64,000 bases of DNA from Pelecanus crispus (lineage: Eukaryota > Chordata > Aves > Pelecaniformes > Pelecanidae): NCBI RefSeq assembly GCF_030463565.1, contig NC_134661.1:8704542-8768541 (forward strand). The letters run 5' to 3'. Numbering within the stretch: the stretch's first letter is position 1; every line of letters begins with the position of its first letter. Positions 11,701 to 21,600 of the stretch are shown here, one piece after another. The notes beneath the pieces are model-generated. The model was not told the DNA's origin and searched no databases. It was given only the letters and a program-made list of their open reading frames with translations. A program made the position numbers and the translations under genes.

Positions 11701-14700
11701 TCTCTGTACGTACTGACCAGAGATGGGAAGATTCATGTGCTGCAGGAGAAGGATACGCAAACTAAACTTGAGGCACGTAAATCTGTTTTGTTATTAGTCT
11801 CTGCCGTATGTCTGCGAGATTGTAGTGGCTCTCCAGATTGAAAAGTTGAACCGTTCAGGTGAGTGAGTTACCTAACAAGGGACCCGATAGCTTTTCAGCA
11901 TAACCGGTGTTATAAGGCGTTCGGTATTTAAAAGCCCGAGCATGTGTACGTATACGGCACCAAAAAGAAGGAATGACTTCTTTTCCAGGCGTGTCCGAAC
12001 TTGTTTTGCGGGGTGGTATTTCCCTCATGCTGCTCTTACCGCGTATTTAACAGATGCTGTTCAGAAAGAACTTATTTGAAATGGCCATTAACCTGGCCAA
12101 GAGCCACCACTTGGACAGCGATGGTTTGTCAGAGATTTTCCGGCAGTATGGCGATCATCTGTATAACAAGGGGAACCACGATGGAGCCATCCAGCAGTAT
12201 ATCCGGTAAGCGGGGATCCCATGGAGCCGTGGCGGTGTGGTACAGATGGGAGCTATGGAGGCCTTGATTTCTGTTTCAGCCCAGGAATCAAACCAAACCA
12301 AACCAAAACCAAAAAAGTGTGACTCAAGGTGAAAATTCTACCGGTAGAGAGAAACATGTCAGTGAGATTAAAAGTCTCAGCGAAAAGTTGCTTGAAAATC
12401 ACTCTGTACACGTTAGGATAAAGTTCTCCTCTTTGATCGTATTTTAACGTGAATAATGAAGGTACATTGGGATGGCGTGGGGCCTGATGATGTCGTTATA
12501 AAGAAGGGATCCCTCTACTTAAGATGGATGATGCGATTTGACCACGTACGGCAGTCTTCTTGGAAAACGCTCAGACAGCTGAATGTCAGTTTTAAAACAT
12601 CTCTGGGTTTTTTTAAAACTTGGAGCAGCCCGTTTTGGGGCTTACTGAAAACTTTGTGTTTGATCTCTTTAAAATGCCACAAAACGTTACGTTCATGTAA
12701 AACTGAAACTTTGGCGTCCCAACATCTAGCGAGAGTTGGCAATGTATTTTATTGTCGACTGGCGTTAAGCGTCAGGATAACTGTGGCTAAACTGCTCCGT
12801 GTGGGCATGAGTGTTTAAAGCTGGCTTTTTGTTACGTGACCGAAACGACGGAAAACGTAGCTTTTGTTCCTCTTTCTTTGGGCTTCCCGGTTAGCTGTGG
12901 TCAGAGCGTAGCCCATCTTCTCACTGCCTCCTTTACAGGAGGATTAACGCCTTGTGTGCTGTTGCCGTCGTCCCGATCGCGGCCTTTGTAGAGGGTCGGT
13001 CGTTTCACTGCGCATGCGGTGGGCGGTCTTACGCCGTCACTGGTCGTTACTTCTGATGCGTAGTTGAGTGGTCCCGAGTGGGTTAGTGCCTGACAAAGTT
13101 AAGGCTTCTCCCTGCTCTGTTGTTAATTTCTCCGTTTCTTTTGACTTGCTGGGTATGCGGTCTCTTGCAACGTGACTCTTCCCTCCCAGAACTATAGGGA
13201 AGCTGGAACCGTCTTACGTTATTCGGAAATTTCTGGACGCTCAGCGTATCCACAACCTCACTGCTTATCTGCAGACGCTCCACCTGCAGTCCTTGGCCAA
13301 TGCCGACCATACTACGCTTCTGCTGAATTGCTATACCAAACTCAAAGACAGCTCCAAACTGGAGGAGTTCATTAAGGTACTGGGGGAAGGTGAAATCACG
13401 CAAAGTTGTTGCGTTGTCATCGCATTTAAAAAGGGGTAGTGGTGACAGTGTGTAAATTGGCTCCTGTGGGGCTGTTGAGAGAGAGAAGAATGGATTTGTC
13501 CCTCGGTACCCTTGTCATTGCTCCTTTATTGCCAAGCTCTTGGTTACATTCTCAGTTTGGCTGGCTTGCCATCTGAGTCTGGAGCGTGCCGGAGTTTGCC
13601 AGTCCAACTGGAGAGCTAATGAGAGGCTGTTAGACTACGTCCTTTCTGCATGTGTGACCTTTCCCTTGCATGGGAGGTACTAAGTGGTCCCTTTTCTGGC
13701 TTTCCTCCTCTTACGTAAATGATTGCTGCTTGTGGACTGTGGGAATGTCACCGAGGGACCATCTTTCTGTTTCTGTGTTTGTAGACGAGCGAGAGCGAGG
13801 TCCGTTTTGATGTGGAAACGGCTATCAAGGTGCTTCGTCAAGCGGGTTACTACTCCCATGCCGTGTACCTGGCGGAGAAGCACGCACATCATGAATGGTA
13901 CCTCAAAATCCAGCTAGAGGACATCAAGGTGAGGAGACATTATTGCTCCCGTGTTCTTATTGGGGAGAATACCACTCCTCTGGCCTCCTGTTTAGTGAGA
14001 ATACCATTTCACTGACCGCTTCCCTGCGGCTAGTATGCCGACAGGTCTGCTGAGGCGGCGGTAACCACGCCTGCTGCCGCTTGCGTGTCGGCTTTCCGCT
14101 TTTGGCTTGCACGGTAGGCTGGGGGTGGAAATCAGAGGGGTTTATTTGTTCTGTTTCAGATGTGGCTTTTCACAGTGCCCTTTAAGAGGAGGGAGGGTCA
14201 TTAGTAAGAGATTGATCTAAATGGCTTTCTCTTTCCCCTGGGCCACAGACAGTCTTCCTCCCCGAGGAGAACAACAAGCAGGAACAGTGAACTAGGTGAT
14301 AGTTCAAAGTAAATAGCAGTCGAGACATACTGGAAACATGTCTTCAGCGTTTTCTGTCCTAACCTCAAAATGGAGAGCAGAGGCCAATGTCACGTGACTT
14401 CTTTTTCTTTAAAATATTTTTTTTTTTTTCTGGCTGCCTCCACAGAACTACCAAGAGGCTTTGCGTTACATTGGAAAGCTGCCTTTTGATCAGGCAGAGA
14501 CTAACATGAAGCGGTATGGTAAAATCCTGATGCACCATGTCCCTAATGAGACCACAGAATTGCTGAAGATCCTTTGCACTGATTATCAGCCATCGGGAGA
14601 CAATGAAGGCCCTGGGATGCTGGAAGGAAAAAAGGTACGGTTTGCGTTGACTGAGAGTTGTCGCTCTCGAGTAGTCACTTTGCGGCGAGCGAGCCCTCCT

Positions 14701-17700
14701 GCTTGCCTTGTGGTGCAGGCCTGGTGTTTTAGGTATAATGAGAAGCCCCATCCTGGTGTACTGGTAGTCCCAGAGCCAAAAGACCGCTTAAAGCTATCGC
14801 TCAGCAGCGATTCCTGCTGTAAATCGGCATCGTGTACCATGCTGTATCTGTCGCGTCACAGACCCTGGGAACGAGCGCTCTGCACGGCAGGGAAGAAGCA
14901 CCAGACGGGCTGCGACTGACCCGGGTGCTTGACATTTTCTGGCTGTGTTACAGGCTAATTCGGAGGAGTTCATTCCGGTCTTTGCAAACAACTCCCGAGA
15001 ACTGAAGGCTTTTCTGGAGCATATGACCGAGGTGCAGGCTGACTCTCCACAGGGTGTCTTTGACACTTTACTGGAACTTCGACTCCAGAATTGGGCTCAT
15101 GAACAAGATGAGCAGGTTTGAGCTCCTCCCGCTTTTGTGTTCTGAGAGGGGGATTTGGTGTCTTTGAATCCTATTTGCATTCCTGCCAACCTGTAACCTT
15201 TCCGGATGGGCATTGATAATGTGAGGCGATACGTACGCTGTGCTGGACAAATGGCACATAAATGGGAAAGCAGCCTGTTCACTGGGAGAATAACCCTCCT
15301 TTCAGTGAGGCTGAGCTTGTTTTGTATGAATCTCATTTAAGAACAGATTGCAGACAATACAACCGCTGCGGGCACATGTCTCTCTGACAAAAGTAGCTCC
15401 ATTTGCTTGCCGGGGTCTCTGACGATGCTGGCTGTTTGAGCAAAAGAAATCGTGTCCTGTTTGTTACAAGGGGTAGAGGGCAAACAGCAAAACTGTCCTC
15501 TTTGAAAGAGCTGCGAGTTGCTGCCAGGTCTTGGTGCTAAATGTTCTCTGTGCGTGTGTGTGAGTGTGTTGCTCTCCCCGACCTCTTCCTCTTCTCTGTA
15601 GATCAAGGAGAAGCTGCACAATGAAGCCCTCACCCTCCTGAAGAGTGGAAGGTTCAAAACCGTCTTTGATAAGGCCTTGGTCTTATGTCAGATGCACAAT
15701 TTCAAGGATGGTGTCCTCTACCTCTATGAACAGGGCAAACTGTGAGTGTTGCTCTTGTCTGTAGAGTCCTGTCCCTCCCCTCCACCCCGCAGGGACTTCT
15801 GAGCCATAAATGTCCCTGCCTTGCAACGGTAATGACCTCTTTAGCATCTCAAGATGGGAACTGCGGATCACCGCTCCGCTGAAAATATCGTGTTGTTAGA
15901 GCAGGGCAGTTACGTAGGGAGCGAATGCCGGACCTGTCTTGGCTTCTGTGTGAACGTCTGGGGATTGCGTGGCTGGGTGAAAACCTGCAGTTCCCTGTAA
16001 CAGCTCAAAAGGAGAGATTGTTGCAGCTGACGGAGTCTGTCTCTCTCGTAGTTTCCAACAGATCATGCACTACCACATGCAGAATGAGCAGTACAAGAAG
16101 GTGATTGAGGTGTGTGAGTTGTATGGAGACCAAGAGGCTTGTCTCTGGGAGCAGGCTCTCGGCTACTTTGCACGGAAGGAGGAGGACTGCAAAGAGTATA
16201 TTGCTGCGGTGCTGAAACACATTGAGAACAAGAATCTTATGCCTCCGCTGCTTGGTAATAATGATGTGTGGCACCCCAAACTCCCCCCCCAAACTCCAAA
16301 CAAATTTATAGCATGCTCTATAGGTGAGAAATTTGAGAGAAGAATTGATGAATTTTGAGCCCACCATGTGGAGTAATAACATGCTCCGTAGGGAAAAGCG
16401 ATGCCAGCCAGTCACAGCTCCCTAATTAGGGAAAAAGCTCTGCAGTATCGCTCGTAGGGACGTCTGTGTGTGGTTTCTGTTCTGTCGGTGTGGGGAGGCG
16501 AAGGGCTTGCTGGGACTCCTGCTGTGCCTTAGTGGAGAAGTTGAAATGGCATCCAATCCACTAGAGCCTTGCTTTGCCCCTTTTGGTCTTGAGTTATCCA
16601 AACATGCTCCCAGTCACCCATTTCTGGAAGAGGTCAAACTGAAATCGAGTCTTTAAATGAGCTCTCCAATTCAGTAAGAATGCTGACAGCCTTTGCCTGT
16701 AAGCAGCCTTCTACAGGAGGGCGGCCCGTATGGGTGGGACTAGCGTAGCTGTAGTTCTTCTGCTTGTGTTTAAACTAACACGTCGCTCGCTCTCAGTTGT
16801 GCAGACGCTGGCTCATAACTCCACAGCCACGCTGTCTGTGATCAAGGATTATCTTGTCAACAAGCTGCAGAAGCAGAGCCGCCAGATAGAGCAGGATGAG
16901 CAGAGAATTCAGAAATACCGAGAAGAAACGACAAGGATCCGCCAGGAGATCGAAGAGCTAAAAGCAAGGTGCGGGACTGTGTGCTGTCTTGTCTCATGCA
17001 GGACAGAACTCTAGTTTTCTTGTATTAAGGAACAGTATACTTTGTCTTTCTCGCCCTTCTGCCTCTTCTCACTCTCTCAGTCCCAAGATCTTTCAGAAGA
17101 CCAAGTGTAGCATTTGCACCAGTGCCCTGGAGCTGCCTTCAGTCCACTTCCTGTGCGGTCATTCCTTCCACCAGCATTGCTTTGAAAGCTACTCTGAGAG
17201 CGATTCGGAATGTCCTACTTGCATGCCAGAAAATCGCAAAGTGATGGACATGATCCGAGCGCAGGAGCAGAAGAGAGATCTGCACGACCAGTTTCAGCAT
17301 CAGGTAGGGTAGCGTTGCCCGTCTTGGCAAGTTTAAATAAAGAGGGGTTAGATTAATTTACAGATCCCCAGAAGCTGGTGAAGAAAAGGGTAAGGCTGAA
17401 CATATTTTGTAAACAAAGTCATACTGGCTGCGAATGACGAGGCATTAGGCTCTAGGGTGCCTGCGTTATGTACAGGGCATAAAGAGTCCCCGATGGCTCA
17501 CTGAAGATGAAAGAGAAGCTATTCTCACCTGATGCCGAAACAGATCGAGACCTATCGGTCAGCGTGACAGCCGGTCGACAAATTGTATAGAACAAATTGA
17601 GGAGAAAGGGGGAAAAAAAAAAAAAAAGCTGTGTGAATTGGAACAGGGATGGGACGGTGCAGTTGGGGTACACCAAAAGCACCGTGTCTGCATTGTGTTT

Positions 17701-18215
17701 CCCAAGGGTGAAGCGGTGAAGTAGAGAGGGGAGGCATTGGCTCGAACGTGTTAATGCATGTGGAAGCCAGAGCAGCTGAGGCAGTCCCTTTCCTGCTTAA
17801 GATCATTGCTCATTACCTTTTCGGTGCGTGGCTCAAATGTTGAAATGAGGCAGAACAGCCAGCAGTAGGAAATCTTAGCAGAGGAAGCCCCCGCTGTGGC
17901 ACTTGTATTGAACTGGCAGAATAGCCAAGGCGTGACTTGGGCCGCTGCCTCTCTAATAACGAGGCTGGAAGCGCAGGGGGTGAAAGGACAGGGGCTGAAG
18001 GCACGCGGCTCTGCATGCTTTTGCTGATGCTGATGCTTTGTGTCCGGCAGCTCAAGTGTTCCAACGATGGCTTTTCCGTTGTCGCCGACTACTTTGGTCG
18101 AGGCGTCTTCAATAAGCTCACCCTCATCACGGACTTGCCCTCGGGAAAGGCGGCTGCGACTATTGAGGCTGGCCTGCAGCGCGAGCTGCTGCTCCCCACC
18201 AAGCGCAGTACCTGA
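8798..18215 (+). CDS. VPS11: VPS11, core subunit of the HOPS and CORVET tethering complexes
   Basis: VPS11 is a scaffold of the class C core that tethers endosomes and lysosomes before SNARE fusion. Sixteen exons: 8798-8951, 9110-9258, 9447-9582, 10651-10814, 10916-11163, 11571-11772, 12054-12205, 13190-13376, 13785-13928, 14446-14634, 14954-15115, 15602-15741, 16052-16254, 16797-16968, 17081-17303, 18051-18215. Phases agree throughout and give 929 residues (human 941). The N-terminus MAAYLQWRRFVFFD is nearly identical to human, and start context is AACATGG. Domains: N-terminal beta-propeller, about 1-350; alpha-solenoid with clathrin-heavy-chain-type repeat from about 400; coiled coil about 755-800; C-terminal RING-H2 from about residue 809 (CSIC...CGHSFHQHC...CPTC). 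Intron 1 is AT-AC, U12-type, and intron 6 uses a GC donor. All other introns are GT-AG. The frame is intact. HMBS starts less than 400 bases downstream on the same strand. Confidence 0.97.
8952..9109 (+). other. VPS11: U12-type AT-AC intron (VPS11 intron 1, 158 bases)
   Basis: The VPS11 frame VFGDMEGQ is kept only if the intron starts ATATCCTGCG and ends CCTTAACCGTGATCTAC. The donor matches the minor-spliceosome consensus ATATCCTT at seven of eight bases. CCTTAAC at 9093-9099 matches the U12 branch site, 10-16 bases from the 3' end. No GT-AG pair here restores the protein. The exons join in phase 1. Confidence 0.9.
11773..12053 (+). other. VPS11: GC-AG intron (VPS11 intron 6)
   Basis: Exon 6 ends DTQTKLE and exon 7 begins MLFRKNLFEM, as in the human protein. 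The junction on the genome is GAG/GCACGT to TTTAACAG. The nearest GT, four bases on, would shift the frame. A GC-AG intron with an otherwise U2-like donor is the simplest reading. Confidence 0.85.
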
Positions 18216-18321
18216 CGCCGTGCCGCGTCGTCGCGCGCTCTCTCCGCTCGTACCGGGTTCCTCCGTGTGCCCTCGGGCGGCCTGTACGCGCGCTTCCCCC
18301 CGATCTGCCCCTCAGCCCCCC

Positions 18322-18327
18322 AATAAA
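18322..18327 (+). terminator. VPS11: VPS11 poly(A) signal AATAAA
   Basis: AATAAA lies 107 bases past the VPS11 stop in CCCCAATAAACC and is followed by GT-containing sequence. It implies a 3'UTR of only about 130 bases. Confidence 0.8.
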
Positions 18328-18358
18328 CCGGACGAGCTGGGCCGCGTCCCGAGTGTGC

Positions 18359-18475
18359 CGGGGGGCGCGGCCTCCGGGGGGGGGCGCGGCCTCCGGGGGG
18401 GGGGCGCGGCCTCCGGGGGGGGGCGCGGCCTCCGGGGGGGGGCGCGGCCTCCGGGGGGGGGGCGCGGCCTCCGGG
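18359..18475 (+). repeat. G-rich minisatellite, six copies of a 19-20 bp unit
   Basis: The core GCGCGGCCTCC recurs six times, separated by runs of about nine or ten G. Spacings between copies are 19, 20, 19, 19 and 20 bases. The plus strand has many closely spaced G runs and should form G-quadruplexes easily. It fills the space between the VPS11 poly(A) site and the HMBS promoter. Confidence 0.95.
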
Positions 18476-18601
18476 CTTCCTCAGCCCCGCGGCCGTCACC
18501 GCCCTGAGGAGGGCGTCGGTCACGTGGGCGGCCGGAAGTGACGCCTGGAGGCGGGGTCCCGCCGGCAGCGGTGCGGGGAGAGCGGAGGGCGCGGCGGGGC
18601 C
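18476..18601 (+). promoter_or_regulatory. HMBS: HMBS housekeeping promoter: E-box and ETS site
   Basis: GC-rich and TATA-less. An E-box CACGTG at 18521-18526 lies eight bases upstream of an ETS/GABP-type GGAAGTG at 18534-18540. The start codon has a good context (GGCCATGG). No GATA cluster or separate erythroid promoter was evident by eye. Confidence 0.55.
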
Positions 18602-21600
18602 ATGGCCGAGCCGGGAGCGGCCGCCGTGAGTCGGGGTCTGGCGGGGGCGAGGCGGCGGGCACGGCGGCCGGGGCGGGGCGGGGCGGGGGGCGCGGCGTGG
18701 GGGCGGCCGCTGACCCGGTTGTTGCCGCAGGGCGAGAACGGCGTGGGCGGCAGAGCGGTCCGCGTGGGCACCCGCCGGAGCCAGGTAGGCGGCGGCGGGG
18801 CTGGGGTGCGGGGAGGGCTCCCGTCCGCGGCCCGCAGAGGTGCGGGGAGCCCGAGGTGGCGCCGTGCGGGAGCGCAGGCGTCCGTCCGTCCGTCCGTCCG
18901 GGTCCCGGCAGCTCCGCGGCCCGAGCAGCGCGTTCGGGTAAGGGCTCGGCGGGCGGTGGGTCGGAGGGGCCGTAGTCCGGCACCGCAGCTGGTGCTGGCT
19001 CTCCCGCTTGTAGGCGGCGAGGAAAGGCCGAGCTCCCTCGTGAGAGAGCCGAGAGTTCCCGCGCTCTGGTGCCTTTCCTGGGACTCCTGGGATAACTCCT
19101 GAAAACGCGTTCTTTGGCGCCCGGGAGGCGGTCGGGTCTCAATAGTGCTGCCGTCCTGGAGCTAACAGAGGGTGAGGGTGCGAGTGCGTTGCCGGGATAA
19201 CGGGGATCCTGTTGTGGACTTGTTCACTTGCAAGGCTTATGCAGCTCTTCCAGGGAGGCGGGAAAAAACCCACAACCCCCCAACACCCCCCCACCCCCAC
19301 ACCCCCCCCCCCCACCCCCCCCCACCCCCCCCCCAAGCGACCGATGGCTTCAGCCCACCCAAAGGCTGGGGAAGGGACGTGTCCGGAGATAGAGCGGGTA
19401 TCTCCTGCCAGCTGGTTGCAGCAGGGAGGAGCAGGCTCGCAAAGGGAGATAAATATCCTTCAGGCCTTTGTTCTGAGATAATCTCGTTCTAGGAAGAATT
19501 CTGTCCTTTCAAGAAGGCGTTACGCTTAGACAGCAGGGCAAGGGACGTAGCTGTGTGTGCATACCGCCTCTTTTTTTGACCTGAGGCTCGTGGCGCTTTA
19601 ATAAGGGAAGCAGCTACTTACGCTCATTTTGTATGTAGGGAAACTACAGTCCTGAGAGTAAAGTTAATTGCCCCAGGCTACACAGCTCATCAGTGGGGGA
19701 AAAGCTGAAACTCACCTGCGGTTGCTTGAGACTGCTGCTGCATGCATGTGTGGAATGATGCTCTGCTAGTGTAATTCTGCTTTTGTTTTAGTTGCTTGTG
19801 CTGTTCTTATGTGAGGGAATGTTCTTCCTGCGCTTTACTGCTTTAAGATCTGTTGCTTGCTGTGCATGTAGACCCAAGCTGTTGAAGCTGTTGCTTTTAT
19901 TTTTGTCCACAGAACCTCTAAATAGAGCTCCTATCTTACAGAGGATAACTCACTCATTTGCTAGTAACTTTAAATTTTTCCAGCAGCACAGCGAAATCCT
20001 ACTGGCTTTTCCCAAAACTTGCAGCATTGGTAAAATTCATACTCTTAAAAAAAGCAGAGGGTTTCCCAGCGTGCGATGTGACTTATTCTTTTGTTACTGA
20101 GCGACAGGACGATGGTTTTGCTTACCTTTCTGCCCGCTTGCCGATGAGTGGGCACCTTCCAGCAGTCGCAACCTGCAGAGGTGAAACCCAGCAGCTCAGA
20201 GTTAGGCGGATAAATGCTGTCTGTGAGTAAGGGTGCCGAGGCGGTACAGAGAAATGGAATTTCTGAGCGGGGGGCAGCTAGTGACCTTAACGCAGCTGGA
20301 AGTAGGGCGTGTGAATCCCGACACGCAGTCTTCTGCTCTAGTCGCTCTTCCTAACTTTATCGATAAATGCTATGCTTTGCTTTGCCTTGTCAGAGCTTAG
20401 ATCACAGTGGCGCTGGACAGGGGTAGATGTTATTCTGCCACCTAGCCGATAAAGTAAGTTCTTTGGTGAAATGCTCTGGTCGTGATAGGAATTCATGTGG
20501 TTCAAGGAGTTTGTCCACATGAGCGATTTTACTTGGGGCTACTTAGTTCTAACGCTTTCAGTTTGGAGAACGTAGCAGTCACGGCACGCCTGACCATGGA
20601 AGAACGGCAAAGTCTTCTCTAGCTACTGTATGGATGATGTGCTCTTTGTATGGGGCTTTACTTTCTGCTTCGTTGCAGCTGGCCCGGATTCAGACAGACA
20701 GCGTAGTCGAGATGCTCCGTGAGCTATACCCTGACCTCCGCTTTGAGATTGGTAAGTTGTTTCTGGATGTTGCCCTGGGGTAGACAGCAGCAGCGGCCAG
20801 CTGCTTATCTTTGTGTGCAAGAGGCATGTGTAGAGCGCTGTCCCGAGGAGGAGGATTCGACCCCGCTTATCTAAGAGTGCTGTCTGAATTGAGTTAGGTT
20901 GTGTGGCTCAGCAACTGCTGGCTGGTTTCTTCTAGGGGAGAAAGGTGGGTTTCAGAAGCTCCTGATGATTGAAGCTCTGAGTATGTCATACAGACGGTGT
21001 TACGTTGCTCCATTTGAGACCCTGGTATCGCTGTGGCCGCACCCCGCTGTGCGTTAGGGACGTTTTCCTGTCTGGGGCTTGAGGCGTTCGACGGCGCGGG
21101 AATAATGGGAGCCCAGTCTTGCGCTGAAGAGAACTGCCGGGTACCTGTTTACCGGCGCTCCAGAGAAAGACCGTCGCAATTTGTGTGGGGTCAGCTCTTC
21201 CCAAAACCTGCCTTGTTTCCCCTCGCTCTGTTTTTGAGGACAGTGAAGGAAGCTTCGATTTCACTTGCCTTGAGCGCAGTCTGTTTCTAGAAGCGAGCTG
21301 CTCTTAGGTTTATCTCGAGTCTGCGTTCAGGCAGTAGCCCGTGCCGCTGCGCCGCTTGTTACGTATTACATTGATATTCCCGGGCTAGGCCTACGTGCTC
21401 TGACCAAGCCTCACCTCTTACTTGTGCTCTTTCTCTGAGCAGTTGCCATGTCAACGACTGGAGACAAGATCTTGGATACAGCACTTTCCAAGGTAAAGGT
21501 TCTCTTCTTCCTCTGCGCAAGAAGTAATTGTATTTGAGGATATATTTGGCAGATTTTTCTTTTGTGATTGATGTTTCTCCATTTATGTGTAGATCGGGGA

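Noticed and set aside
18312-19142. 276-codon minus-strand frame over the HMBS promoter
   Set aside because: It reads through the G-rich minisatellite as Pro/Arg repeats and is antisense to HMBS exons 1 and 2. It is a composition artefact.
20851-20866. GGATTCGACCCC resembling a tRNA B box
   Set aside because: No cloverleaf, A box or acceptor stem can be built around it.
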